DNA from: Bacillota bacterium
GTDB taxonomy: Bacteria; Bacillota; Clostridia; Christensenellales; Aristaeellaceae
Assembly: GCA_023416655.1 (NCBI GenBank)
Contig: JAEZHK010000020.1
Span: 15,742-79,741, forward strand
Length of the DNA stretch: 64,000 bases
Direction of reading: 5' to 3'
The notes below the pieces were generated by a model that did not search any database, was not told the DNA's origin, and worked only from the letters and a program-made list of their open reading frames with translations. Made by a program: the position numbers and the translations under genes. This document shows, one piece after another, positions 35,187 to 44,397 of this stretch (position 1 is its first letter; each line of letters begins with the position of its first letter).

Positions 35187-38100
35187 ATGTTTCCTCAAGC
35201 CCTGGAAGAAAAGCTCGGCCGCATGCTTGATTCTCTCGATGGCTTCATGACCGGGACGGAGTTTGTCTATAAGATCGGGGACCTCGACCGGGCGGAGGCC
35301 GCGCGGCCGGACCTTGATGACTCCGGCTGGGAGAAGCTTTCCGCACAGTCGATGAAACGCGACCAGGGCGTCACCTGGGTGCGCGCCCGGTTCACCGTGC
35401 CGGAAATCTGCCTGGACGTCCCCGTCGCGGGCAGCCAGCTGCGGGTGATGACCGGGACGGGCCACGCGATGTTCGCGCCGATCGAGGTGTACATCGACGG
35501 GCGGCTGGCGCTCGCCGAGCGGTCGTGGATGGACTTCAAGTGCCCGGAGGGCATCGTATCCGAGCGCGCGGAGCCGGGGCGCGACCACACCGTGGCCTTC
35601 CGGTTCGATTTCAACGAGAAATGTTACTGGCTGAACAGCTTTACGCTGAAGATCATCTCCGACGCGGTGGAGAAATGCGCCATGCACATCCGCTCCATCG
35701 TGGAGGAGCTGAAGCACATGGAGCATTTTGAGGGCACGGCGGAGCTTCTCGCGCGCGCGTACCAAATGCTGGAGGCGGCGGCGGATACCGGGAGCGTGCA
35801 GGCCGTCCGACAGGCGGAGGAAGAATGCCGCGCGCTGTTCGGGGGTTTCCGCGCCGAGGTCAAAAAGGCCAAGGTCTACCTGGTGGGCCACGCCCACATT
35901 GACATGAACTGGTTCTGGTCGATGGAGGAGACCCGCGACATCGTCGTGCGGGACTTTACGACCATGACCGCCCTCATGGACGAATACCCGGACTTCAAGT
36001 TCTCCCAGAGCCAGTGCGCCACTTACGACATCGCGCGGGAGGACACGCCGGAAATCTTTGAAAAGATCAAGGCCCGCGCGGCGGAAGGGCGCTGGGATGT
36101 GACCGCCTCTACCTGGGTTGAGGGCGACCTCAACATGGCGCAGGGCGAGTCCATCGCGCGGCATGTGCTGTATTCAAGGGAATTCTTAAAGGACCATTTT
36201 GCCGGTTCGCCCCGCATCATGTGGTGCCCGGACACCTTCGGCCACCCGGCGACGCTGCCGCAGATCCTCAAAAAGACCGGCATCGACCGCTACTACCACA
36301 TGCGCTGCGGGCTGGGCGTCGGCTCCCATGAGGATCAGGGCTTTCAGTTCCTGGAGGACAGCCGCCAGACGCCGGTCTACTGGTGGGTTGGCCCGGACGG
36401 CAGCCGGGTGCTCGTGGTCAACACCATCTACAACCGTGCGCTCGACACCCGCGGCATCCTGCGCGCCTCCCGGAAGATGGGCGAATTCGGCTGCGACAAG
36501 GCGATGCTGGCCTACGGCGTGGGCGACCACGGCGGCGGGCCGACCCGGCGCGACATCGAGTGGGTGCGCGAGATCCGGGACTTCCCGACCGTGCCGGAGA
36601 TCGCGTTCGCGAGCACAGACGATTACTACGGCGCCATCGAGGCGGGCGGATACCCTTTCCCGGAGCGGCCGGGCGAGATGAACTTCGTGTTCGACGGCTG
36701 CTACACCACCCACGCCGACGTCAAGCGCGGCAACCGGCTGTGCGAGCAGAAGCTGCAGGCGGTGGAGGCGCTCTGCCTGATGGCCCGGGACGATGGATTT
36801 GAATACCCGGCGGAGCGGCTGACGGCGCTTTGGAAGCGGACGCTCTTCAACCAGTTCCACGACATCCTGGACGGCAGCGGCGTCAAGGACACCTACCGCT
36901 TCACGTCGAAGGAGTACGAGGACATCCTCGCGCAGTTGGGCGAGATCGAGGACGGGGCGGCGGCGCGCATCGCGGCGCGAGCGGGGCTTGGCGATGGTTC
37001 ATATCTCGCGCTCAACGCCTCCGGTTTCGAGGCCGACGGGGCGGTGCGCGTCAAAGTTGAAGCGGGGAAACGCTACCAAGCAATTGGCCCCGGCGGGGAA
37101 ACTTTCCCCTGCCAGACGGAGGGTGGCGAGGCCGTCGTCTCCCTGAAGGGCGTCCCCGCCAACGGCGCGCTGGCATTCAGGCTGGAGGCGGATGATTGGC
37201 CCGCGCCCAGGTCTTGCGTTACAGAGGACGGGAAGTACTACCGCGTCAACACCAAATTCTACGAGGTCGAAATCCGGAAGGACAACGGCCAAATCACCAC
37301 GCTCTACGATAAAGAGAATGACTGGTTCGTCGTCCGCCGGGAGGAGATCGGCTGGCGGCTCAAAAAGGGCGTACTCAACGCGCTGCAGGTGCACATGGAG
37401 GAGCCGACTGAGATGTCCGGCTGGACCATCGGGAACGTCCGCGAGGTGCACACGCTGCTTTCAGGCGCAGCCTCCCGCGTGATTTCGGACGGCCCGGCGG
37501 AAGTCCGCATCCGCTTCAGGCATAAATTCCGGGAGTCCTCGATCGGGCAGGACATCGTCATCCGTCCGGACGACCGAGCCATCCGCTTTGAAACAAACGT
37601 TGACTGGCAGGAGTGGGGCGATTTCGACCGCGACGCGCCGATGCTGAAGGCCTGCTTCTCGCCGGACGTGCAGAATGCCACCGCCGTCTATGAGATTCCC
37701 TTCGGCGCGATCGAGCGCCCCGCGGATGACCACGAATACCCCGCGCTGGGCTGGGTGGACGCCTCTGACGGCAAGCACGGCTTCGCGATCCTGAACGACT
37801 GCAAGCATGGCCACCGCTGCCGCGGCAACGCGCTGGAACTGACCTTGATCCGCAGCGGCTGGCTGCCCGACCAGAAGTCGGACGTTGGCGCGCACGCGTT
37901 CACCTACGCCATCCTGCCCCATGCGCGCTCCTGGCGCGAGGGCGGCGTGGCCCGCGCCGCGCAGGCGCTGGGCAGGCCTTTGATCGCGCGCCCGGCAGCG
38001 GGCGAAGGTGCGGGGTTCAGCCTCGCCTCGCTCGACTCGTTGGACGCGATCCTCTCGGGCGTCAAGCGCTCCGAGGACGGAAGGGACATGATCGTCCGGA

Positions 38101-38279
38101 TTTACAACCCCGCGCCCGAGCCGTCGGAGGCGGTGCTGGCTTTCGGCTTTGACGCGGTCTCGGTCACATTCTGCGACCTTCTCGAAGCCCCGGAGGGGAA
38201 GGGTGTGCCGATTTCGGGCCGAAAGCTTGCCCTCAGCCTCAAGCCGCACGAGATTCTGACCCTCCGCATTGCGCGGTAA
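35187..38279 (+). CDS. Alpha-mannosidase, glycoside hydrolase family 38
   Basis: 1030 residues, the length of the class II alpha-mannosidases. An N-terminal beta domain (about 1-225) is followed by the catalytic domain starting VYLVGHAHIDMNWFW. The nucleophile is Asp349 in WCPDTFGH. FNQFHDILDGSG supplies further zinc and substrate ligands. C-terminal beta domains follow. There is no signal peptide, so it cleaves imported alpha-mannosides in the cytoplasm. GGGAGGG precedes the ATG. Confidence 0.94.
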   Translation: MFPQALEEKLGRMLDSLDGFMTGTEFVYKIGDLDRAEAARPDLDDSGWEKLSAQSMKRDQGVTWVRARFTVPEICLDVPVAGSQLRVMTGTGHAMFAPIEVYIDGRLALAERSWMDFKCPEGIVSERAEPGRDHTVAFRFDFNEKCYWLNSFTLKIISDAVEKCAMHIRSIVEELKHMEHFEGTAELLARAYQMLEAAADTGSVQAVRQAEEECRALFGGFRAEVKKAKVYLVGHAHIDMNWFWSMEETRDIVVRDFTTMTALMDEYPDFKFSQSQCATYDIAREDTPEIFEKIKARAAEGRWDVTASTWVEGDLNMAQGESIARHVLYSREFLKDHFAGSPRIMWCPDTFGHPATLPQILKKTGIDRYYHMRCGLGVGSHEDQGFQFLEDSRQTPVYWWVGPDGSRVLVVNTIYNRALDTRGILRASRKMGEFGCDKAMLAYGVGDHGGGPTRRDIEWVREIRDFPTVPEIAFASTDDYYGAIEAGGYPFPERPGEMNFVFDGCYTTHADVKRGNRLCEQKLQAVEALCLMARDDGFEYPAERLTALWKRTLFNQFHDILDGSGVKDTYRFTSKEYEDILAQLGEIEDGAAARIAARAGLGDGSYLALNASGFEADGAVRVKVEAGKRYQAIGPGGETFPCQTEGGEAVVSLKGVPANGALAFRLEADDWPAPRSCVTEDGKYYRVNTKFYEVEIRKDNGQITTLYDKENDWFVVRREEIGWRLKKGVLNALQVHMEEPTEMSGWTIGNVREVHTLLSGAASRVISDGPAEVRIRFRHKFRESSIGQDIVIRPDDRAIRFETNVDWQEWGDFDRDAPMLKACFSPDVQNATAVYEIPFGAIERPADDHEYPALGWVDASDGKHGFAILNDCKHGHRCRGNALELTLIRSGWLPDQKSDVGAHAFTYAILPHARSWREGGVARAAQALGRPLIARPAAGEGAGFSLASLDSLDAILSGVKRSEDGRDMIVRIYNPAPEPSEAVLAFGFDAVSVTFCDLLEAPEGKGVPISGRKLALSLKPHEILTLRIAR

Positions 38280-38326
38280 TTCCGCCGCTCTCCGCATAAC
38301 CGGAATTCGGAATGGGGAAGGGTGCT

Positions 38327-39100
38327 ATGAAACTGCGCATTGCCGGGGCTCAGATCCCTGTTACTGGCAGCATGGAAGACAATTTCAAAGCGGTCATGCG
38401 CGCCGTCGATTTCGCGATCGATGAAAAGGCGGATATTCTCCTGACGCCCGAAGGGTCACTCAGCGGGTATACGGGCGAATTCGATCAGGATGTGCTGGAA
38501 GAAATGCTGCGGAAGATTGTCGCCCGGGCAAGAAAAGGGAAGCTTAGCCTTGCGCTCGGAACCTGTTTCCATGACGCAGGAGATCAGAACTGCTACAACC
38601 AGATCCGCTTCTACGACGGCGATGGGGTCCATCTTGGGTCCCATTGCAAGATTCTTCTGTGCAAGTCGCTTACGCGCTCCGGGGATCGCAGTATTGACGA
38701 GTCGTTTTCCTCAAAGCCGCTCAGTGCGTTCCAATTCAAAGGGATCGCGATCGGCGCGCTGATCTGCAACGATCTTTGGGCGAACCCGGGATGTACCCCG
38801 ATGCCCGATCCGCACCTGACGCAGCAGCTTTCCGGTCTGGGCGTGAAAATCGTATTCCATGCCGTCAACGGCGGCAGAAGCCCGGACGAGTTTTCCAGGG
38901 TCGTCGCATGGCAGTACCATGAGTCCAACCTTAGGATGAGGGCGCGGGCCGGGGGACTGTGGATTGTGACCGTCGACAATTGTTATCCGGAAGACCAGCA
39001 GTGCTCCGCCCCGTCCGGCGTTGTAAACCCGGACGGGGACTGGGTGTGCAGAGCGCCCTCCATGGGGGAGCGGTTCTTTGCGCATACGATTGAGCTTTGA
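38327..39100 (+). CDS. Carbon-nitrogen hydrolase (nitrilase superfamily)
   Basis: 257 residues. The catalytic triad is visible: Glu42 in TPEGSLSGY, Lys108 in SHCKILLC and Cys147 in ALICNDLW. Members hydrolyse amides or nitriles. The reaction here is unknown; a position between two mannosidase genes suggests an amide on a glycoconjugate, such as an N-glycosyl or N-acyl group. The codon mix is a little less GC-biased than its neighbours, hinting at a separate origin. ATG 38327 follows GGGAAGG; the ATG at 38312 is an alternative. Confidence 0.85.
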   Translation: MKLRIAGAQIPVTGSMEDNFKAVMRAVDFAIDEKADILLTPEGSLSGYTGEFDQDVLEEMLRKIVARARKGKLSLALGTCFHDAGDQNCYNQIRFYDGDGVHLGSHCKILLCKSLTRSGDRSIDESFSSKPLSAFQFKGIAIGALICNDLWANPGCTPMPDPHLTQQLSGLGVKIVFHAVNGGRSPDEFSRVVAWQYHESNLRMRARAGGLWIVTVDNCYPEDQQCSAPSGVVNPDGDWVCRAPSMGERFFAHTIEL

Positions 39101-39146
39101 CCAAGGCTGTTTACCAGGGAACTACTTTTTCTCTTTGGAGGGTTAT

Positions 39147-41846
39147 ATGGACAAGAAATATATGCTCCACGCGGTCACCATGACCCACTGGGACCGCGAG
39201 TGGTACATGGACTTTCAGAAGACGCGGCTGAAGTTGGTCCACCTGATCGATGGGCTGATGGACATTCTGGAGAGCGACCCGGAGTTCAAATCCTTCATGA
39301 TGGACGGGCAGACGCTGCCGCTCACGGACTATCTAGCCGTCCGGCCCCAGAACCGGGAGCGGCTGGCCCGGCACATCCGTCAGGGGCGCATCCTGATCGG
39401 GCCGTGGTACATCCTGCCCGATGAGATCCTGATCACCGGCGAGACCCACGTCCGGAATTACCTGCTGGGCAGCCGTGTGGCAAAGGATTTCGGCGTGGAA
39501 AAGATGCAGGTGGGCTACCTGCCGGATTCCTTCGGACACCCGTCCCAGATGCCGCAGATTTTGAGCGGGTTGGGCATGGACACCATCGTGTTCTGGCGCG
39601 GCTCCACGCCCGAGACCGACCGGTCGGAATTTTACTGGCGCGCGCCGGACGGCACGAAGGTGCTGACCATCCTGATGCCCGACGGCTACGGCACCGGAGC
39701 GGAGCTTCTGGACGATTCGGACGTGACCGCCGCGCGGCTCGACCAGTACATCGAGAACTTCCACAAGTACGCCACCACGGAGCACATCTACCTCTCCAAC
39801 GGCGGCGACCACCTGGAGCCCCCGCCGTACCTTTCGAAGGTGCTGAAGGGGGCGAACGAGCGGATGCGAAACGGCGGCGTCCGCCACACCACGCTGCCCG
39901 CCTTCATCAAGACGCTCAAGCGTTCGCTGGGCGAGGGGCTGAAGGAAGTGAGCGGCGAACTGTGCGGGGCCAGCCGGTCGATCCTGCTTTTGTCCACCTT
40001 GTCCACCCGCACGTACCTGAAGCAGGCGAACCACGACGCCGCGAGGCTGCTGGAAAACGAGCTGGAGCCAATGTTTACGTTGGCTCTACTGGGCGGGTAC
40101 GCCTACCCGAGGGACGAGCTGACGCTGGCCTGGAAGGTCCTGATGGAGAACCAGCCCCACGACAGCATCTGCGGCTGCTCCATCGACAGAGTGCACGAGG
40201 ACATGCTGTTCCGCTTCCGGCAGGTGCGCGAAATCGGCGGGGAGCTCTACGCGCAGGCGAAGGCGCACTACCAAAGGATCGACACCTCCGGCATCCCGGA
40301 CGGCGCGGCGATCGCTGTGTTCAACATGACCGGCTCCGCCCGCACGGATTACGTGCAGGCGACCGTGGATTTGGACGCCCGCCCCACGATGATGCTGGAC
40401 TTCAACCACACCGACGAGGCGGGCCGCTACCCGCGCCACTATGTGGACAATTCCGCGGAGGCGATGCGGGAAGTGCCCACCGGCGTCCGTGTGTTCGACG
40501 GTGAGCGGGAACTGCCCGCGGTGCTGATCGAGGCAAAGGTTTCCAATTATATGGATCTGGGCTACCGCCGCTTCCCGCACCAGTACAACGTCAACCGCTG
40601 TGTGGTCGGCTTCGTGGCGGAGGACGTGCCCGCGCTGGGTTACAAGACCCTTCGGATCGAGCCGGTCTACGGCGGTTCTGCGTCCGAAGTGACGGGTAAC
40701 CCGGCTCTCATCGAGAATGAGTTCTTCAAGGTCGAACCGGAACTTTCGCTTGGATCGGTCACCGTGACCGACAAGCGGGATGGCCGCGTGCTGAAAGGCC
40801 TGAATCACCTGTCGGACGGCGGGGACTGCGGCGACGAGTACACCTACTGCCCGCCGGACCGGGACCGGATCGTGTTCCCCGCCCCCGAATCGCTGTCCGC
40901 CCGCGTGGTGGAGAAGAGCGCCGCCCGGCAGGTACTGGAAATCAAGGGGGTCATGCGCCTCCCGAGGGGCCTTCACAACCGGTCGGAGGCCCGCAGCCCG
41001 GAGGAAACGGACTGCCCGTTCATGTGTCTCGTCACGCTGTATCCCGGCGTGCGTCGGATTGACATCAGGACCACCTTCGAGAACCGCGCCGAATGGCACA
41101 GGCTGCGCGCGCTGTTCCCGGCGGGCGTCCGGGCGGAGGCGCACTGGTCGGCGGGCGCGTTCACTGTGGACAAGCGGCCGATGGTCCCAGAACCCGACCC
41201 GAACGCCCGGGAGATCTGCCTGACCCACCCGCAGAAGGATTTCTGTACGCTGGACGACGGGGCGTTCGGCCTGACCGTCGCCAACCGGGGCCTTCACGAG
41301 TACGAAGCGTTCGACGACGGCGAAACCTCGGTGCTTGCGGTGACGCTGCTTCGCTGCACCGGCGTCATCAGTCAGCGGGTGATCGCGACCCGCGACGAGG
41401 CTGCCGGCTGGCACGAGGCCGCGCCCGGTGCGCAGTGCCCCGGCAGCTGGGACTTCGAGTACTGCGTCATCCCCCACGAGGGCGACTGGGTGAAGAGCCG
41501 CGCCTACCTCGAGGCGCGTTCCTTCAACCTGCCGATGCCCGCGCTGCAGCTGCCCGCGGGGCAGCCGGGCGACCTGCCCGCTACCAGCGGCTCTATTCGG
41601 TTGAACCACCCGGCGCTGCTCGTCTCCGCCTTCAAGCAGTGCGAGTTTGAGGACGCGCTGATCCTGCGCTTCTACAACACCACGCCGGAAAAAGTGGACG
41701 CGGAGGTCGTGCTGGACTTCCCATTCGAGGCCGTGCAGCGCGCCAACCTCCGTGAGGATACCGTCGGCGCGGCGGACATGCATGGCCGCACCGCCCGCAT
41801 GAAGGTAGGCCCGTTTGAGATCGTCACGCTGAAGATCCTGCCGTAG
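39147..41846 (+). CDS. GH38 mannosidase, mannosylglycerate hydrolase (MngB)-like
   Basis: 899 residues, closer in length and motifs to E. coli MngB than to the 1030-residue enzyme upstream. The catalytic domain begins almost at the N-terminus (HAVTMTHWDREWYMDFQKTR). The nucleophile is Asp127 in LPDSFGHPSQMPQIL. The block NQPHDSICGCSIDRVHEDM is characteristic of the MngB group. It is cytoplasmic. GGAGGG precedes the ATG. It is the last gene of the operon, before a terminator. Two divergent GH38 enzymes in one operon suggest two linkages or a branched substrate. Confidence 0.92.
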   Translation: MDKKYMLHAVTMTHWDREWYMDFQKTRLKLVHLIDGLMDILESDPEFKSFMMDGQTLPLTDYLAVRPQNRERLARHIRQGRILIGPWYILPDEILITGETHVRNYLLGSRVAKDFGVEKMQVGYLPDSFGHPSQMPQILSGLGMDTIVFWRGSTPETDRSEFYWRAPDGTKVLTILMPDGYGTGAELLDDSDVTAARLDQYIENFHKYATTEHIYLSNGGDHLEPPPYLSKVLKGANERMRNGGVRHTTLPAFIKTLKRSLGEGLKEVSGELCGASRSILLLSTLSTRTYLKQANHDAARLLENELEPMFTLALLGGYAYPRDELTLAWKVLMENQPHDSICGCSIDRVHEDMLFRFRQVREIGGELYAQAKAHYQRIDTSGIPDGAAIAVFNMTGSARTDYVQATVDLDARPTMMLDFNHTDEAGRYPRHYVDNSAEAMREVPTGVRVFDGERELPAVLIEAKVSNYMDLGYRRFPHQYNVNRCVVGFVAEDVPALGYKTLRIEPVYGGSASEVTGNPALIENEFFKVEPELSLGSVTVTDKRDGRVLKGLNHLSDGGDCGDEYTYCPPDRDRIVFPAPESLSARVVEKSAARQVLEIKGVMRLPRGLHNRSEARSPEETDCPFMCLVTLYPGVRRIDIRTTFENRAEWHRLRALFPAGVRAEAHWSAGAFTVDKRPMVPEPDPNAREICLTHPQKDFCTLDDGAFGLTVANRGLHEYEAFDDGETSVLAVTLLRCTGVISQRVIATRDEAAGWHEAAPGAQCPGSWDFEYCVIPHEGDWVKSRAYLEARSFNLPMPALQLPAGQPGDLPATSGSIRLNHPALLVSAFKQCEFEDALILRFYNTTPEKVDAEVVLDFPFEAVQRANLREDTVGAADMHGRTARMKVGPFEIVTLKILP

Positions 41847-41860
41847 AACCTGTCATATAA

Positions 41861-41911
41861 AACGCCGTCCGCGTGGCCGGATTCGTTCCGACCCTCACGC
41901 GGGCGGCGTTT
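41861..41911 (+). terminator. Terminator of the mannoside operon
   Basis: AACGCCGTCCGCG (41861-41873) pairs with CGCGGGCGGCGTT (41898-41910), one G-U pair, 24-nt loop. The T-tract is short. Confidence 0.7.
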
Positions 41912-41990
41912 CGCTGTGGCAGCGGCCACCGCAGCAACCGACTGGCCCAGGACGTCCAATCCAAGGCTTGAAGGTTTTCACGCATATCTA

Positions 41991-42019
41991 TTGACCAGAG
42001 TGGTCAACGGTGCTATACT
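41991..42019 (+). promoter_or_regulatory. TetR-gene promoter with overlapping palindromic operator
   Basis: TTGACCA-GAG-TGGTCAA (41991-42007) is a perfect 7-bp inverted repeat. Its left arm is also the -35 box (TTGACC), 17 nt before TATACT (42014-42019). The placement is exactly that of a TetR autorepression site. Confidence 0.85.
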
Positions 42020-42045
42020 AGGCCCGAACGAGGCAGGTGAGGGCA

Positions 42046-42684
42046 TTGCACGCAAAATTTGAGGCGCTGGACGGGGAGAAGCAGCAGCGCATCCTGAACG
42101 CCGCGATGAAGGAGTTCGCGTCGAAGGGCTACGACCACGCCTCCACCAACCGCATCGTGGAGGACGCGGGCATCGCCAAGGGGCTGCTCTTTCACTACTT
42201 CAAAAGCAAGAAGCAACTTTTTCTGTACCTGTACGACCGGGGGCTGAAGAGCGTGACCGAAGAGGTCTTCCGCAGCGTGGACTTCTCGGAGGCGGACTTC
42301 TTTTGCCGGATTCAGCAGGCGCAAGAGGCCAAGATTGCGCTGATCCGCGTGTACCCGGACATCATGGACTTCCTCAAGGCGGCCTATCTGGAGGAATCGG
42401 AGGACGTGAAAGCGGAATTGGGCGGGCGCACCCAAGGCCTTCTTGCGCTCAATTACCAGCGGGTTTTCGAGGGTGTGGACACCTCCCGCTTCCGGGAGGG
42501 GCTGGACAGGAACCTCGTGATGAAGACCATCATCTGGGCCTACGAGGGTTTCGCCAGCGCTCATACCGAGGCGCTGCGTCGGCTCGAAACCCTGAACCAG
42601 GACCTGACCCCCATGCTCGCGGAGGCCGAAGCGTACTCCTCGTTTTTGAGAAAGTGTTTTTACCGGCAGGACGACAACGAGTAA
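42046..42684 (+). CDS. TetR-family transcriptional regulator
   Basis: 212 residues. The N-terminal TetR helix-turn-helix covers about 10-57 (ILNAAMKEFASKGYDHASTNRIVEDAGIAKGLLFHYF, given here as the block from about 14 to 50). The rest is the ligand-binding dimer domain. The TTG at 42046 is chosen for AGGTGAGG just upstream; GTG 42037 is an alternative. It heads an operon with an ABC exporter and an acetyltransferase, and should repress them until an inducer binds. Confidence 0.9.
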   Translation: MHAKFEALDGEKQQRILNAAMKEFASKGYDHASTNRIVEDAGIAKGLLFHYFKSKKQLFLYLYDRGLKSVTEEVFRSVDFSEADFFCRIQQAQEAKIALIRVYPDIMDFLKAAYLEESEDVKAELGGRTQGLLALNYQRVFEGVDTSRFREGLDRNLVMKTIIWAYEGFASAHTEALRRLETLNQDLTPMLAEAEAYSSFLRKCFYRQDDNE

Positions 42685-42698
42685 AGGAGCGCGGTTTC

Positions 42699-43574
42699 AT
42701 GGCAATCGTCGAAGTCAGCCACCTGAAGAAGTACTATGGCGCGGCCCGGGGCATCGAGGACGTCAGCTTTTCCGTGGCGGAAGGGGAGTTCTTCGGCTTT
42801 ATCGGCCCCAACGGCGCGGGCAAGTCCACCACGATCCGGACGCTCCTGGCGCTGATCCGGCCCACGGCGGGCAGCGCGAAGATCTTCGGAAAAGACGCGA
42901 TCCGGTTCGCGCCTGAAATCGCCCAAAGTGTGGGCTACCTGCCCAGCGAAGTCTTCTACTACGACGGCATGCGGGTGGGCGAGCTTCTCAAATACTCCGC
43001 CAGCTTCTATAAAAAGGACTGCTCGGAGCGGATCAAGACGCTCGCCGCCGCGCTGGACCTGGATTTGAAAAAGAAGATCGACGACCTGTCCTTTGGCAAC
43101 CGCAAGAAGGTGGGCATCGTGCAGGCGCTTCTGCACGAGCCGAAGCTGATCATCCTGGACGAGCCCAGCGCGGGGCTCGATCCCCTGATGCAGCAGCGGT
43201 TTTTCGAACTGCTCCACGAGGAGAACAAAAAGGGCGCGACGGTCCTCTTCTCCTCCCACGTGCTCAGCGAAGTACAGAAGCTGTGCAGCCGGGTCGCGAT
43301 CATCAAGGAAGGCAAGATCATCCAGCTGGACGCGGTCGGCGCGATCCGGGACAACAGCTACAAGAAGGTCGCGCTGGAGGCCAAAGCGCCGCTGGACGCG
43401 GGCGCGCTGCGCCTGGACGGCGCGGCGAGCCTTGAGGTCAGCGGCGGCGCGGCCAGCTTCATCTTCCGCGGCAACGTGAACCAGCTGCTGGCGGCGCTTT
43501 CGAAGCTGGACCTCGTCAACGTGACCATCGCGGAGCCCGACCTGGAAGAGATCTTCCTGCACTACTACAAGTAG
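42699..43574 (+). CDS. ABC-2 type transporter ATPase
   Basis: 291 residues. Walker A GPNGAGKST, a degenerate signature LSFGNRKKVG, Walker B LIILDEPSAGLDP and the switch SSHVLSEV. A C-terminal domain of about 75 residues ends in DLEEIFLHYY, typical of exporters of the drug, bacitracin and NatA groups. ATG 42699 follows AAAGGAG, 12 nt after tetR. It drives the two permeases that follow. Confidence 0.93.
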   Translation: MAIVEVSHLKKYYGAARGIEDVSFSVAEGEFFGFIGPNGAGKSTTIRTLLALIRPTAGSAKIFGKDAIRFAPEIAQSVGYLPSEVFYYDGMRVGELLKYSASFYKKDCSERIKTLAAALDLDLKKKIDDLSFGNRKKVGIVQALLHEPKLIILDEPSAGLDPLMQQRFFELLHEENKKGATVLFSSHVLSEVQKLCSRVAIIKEGKIIQLDAVGAIRDNSYKKVALEAKAPLDAGALRLDGAASLEVSGGAASFIFRGNVNQLLAALSKLDLVNVTIAEPDLEEIFLHYYK

Positions 43575-43586
43575 GGGGGCGGGACG

Positions 43587-44381
43587 ATGAACATTTATCT
43601 TCACGAACTTCGCGCCTACTGGAAGAACACGGTCATTTGGATGGCGGCGCTCGGCGCCGGCACGCTGTTCATGTTCTCGGTGTACCCGGCCTTCTCCACG
43701 AACGCGGCGGCGCTATCGGACGCGCTCAAGAACTACCCGCTGATGATCCAGCTGGCCTTCGGGCTGATGATCGACCAGATGGGCTCGGTGGGCGGATTTT
43801 ATTCCTTCATCGTCACGGTGCTGACGCTGATCGGCTCGGTGCAGGCGATGACGCTGGGCATCTCGGTGCTCTCCAAGGAGACCACGGGGCGCACGGCGGA
43901 ATTCCTTCTGACCAAGCCGGTCACCCGCGCCCGCGTCGCGCGGGCAAAGCTGCTCGCGGTCTTCACCTGCATCCTTGCCACGGGCGCGCTGTTCGTCGCG
44001 CTGTCGGCGGTTTGCGCGTCGGCGGCCTCCCAGGCGCGGTTTGCCATGAAGCCGATCCTGCTCATGGCGCTCTCCTTCTTCTTCGTCCAGGCGATGTTCC
44101 TGGCGCTGGGCTTCGGACTGGCGTCGCTGGTCCCGAAGATCCGCTCGGTGCTGCCGGTATCGCTCACCGGCGTGTTCGCCTTCTTCGCGCTGGGCACCGT
44201 TGCGGCCATGCTGGAGAACGAGAAGCTGTACTACCTGTCGCCGTTTCGGTACTTTGAGACCCGCTACATCCTGCTGACGTCGTCCTACAGGCTGTCCTTT
44301 GCGCTGGCGGCTGCGCTGGTGGTGCTCATCGCCGTGGTCACGGGCTTTGTGGCCTTCACCCGGCGCGACGTACGGGCATGA
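43587..44381 (+). CDS. ABC-2 type transporter permease 1
   Basis: 264 residues, six predicted membrane helices. The cytoplasmic coupling stretch SVLSKETTGRTAEFLLTKPV is characteristic of ABC-2 permeases. It starts 12 nt after the ATPase gene and acts with permease 2 as an exporter of unknown substrate. Confidence 0.9.
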   Translation: MNIYLHELRAYWKNTVIWMAALGAGTLFMFSVYPAFSTNAAALSDALKNYPLMIQLAFGLMIDQMGSVGGFYSFIVTVLTLIGSVQAMTLGISVLSKETTGRTAEFLLTKPVTRARVARAKLLAVFTCILATGALFVALSAVCASAASQARFAMKPILLMALSFFFVQAMFLALGFGLASLVPKIRSVLPVSLTGVFAFFALGTVAAMLENEKLYYLSPFRYFETRYILLTSSYRLSFALAAALVVLIAVVTGFVAFTRRDVRA

Positions 44382-44397
44382 GGGGAGGGAGAAGCGC

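Noticed and set aside
33288..36164. A 958-codon minus-strand open frame across the permease, UroD and mannosidase genes
   Set aside because: It spans several well-identified plus-strand genes and their gaps and shows only the antisense His/Arg/Val pattern.
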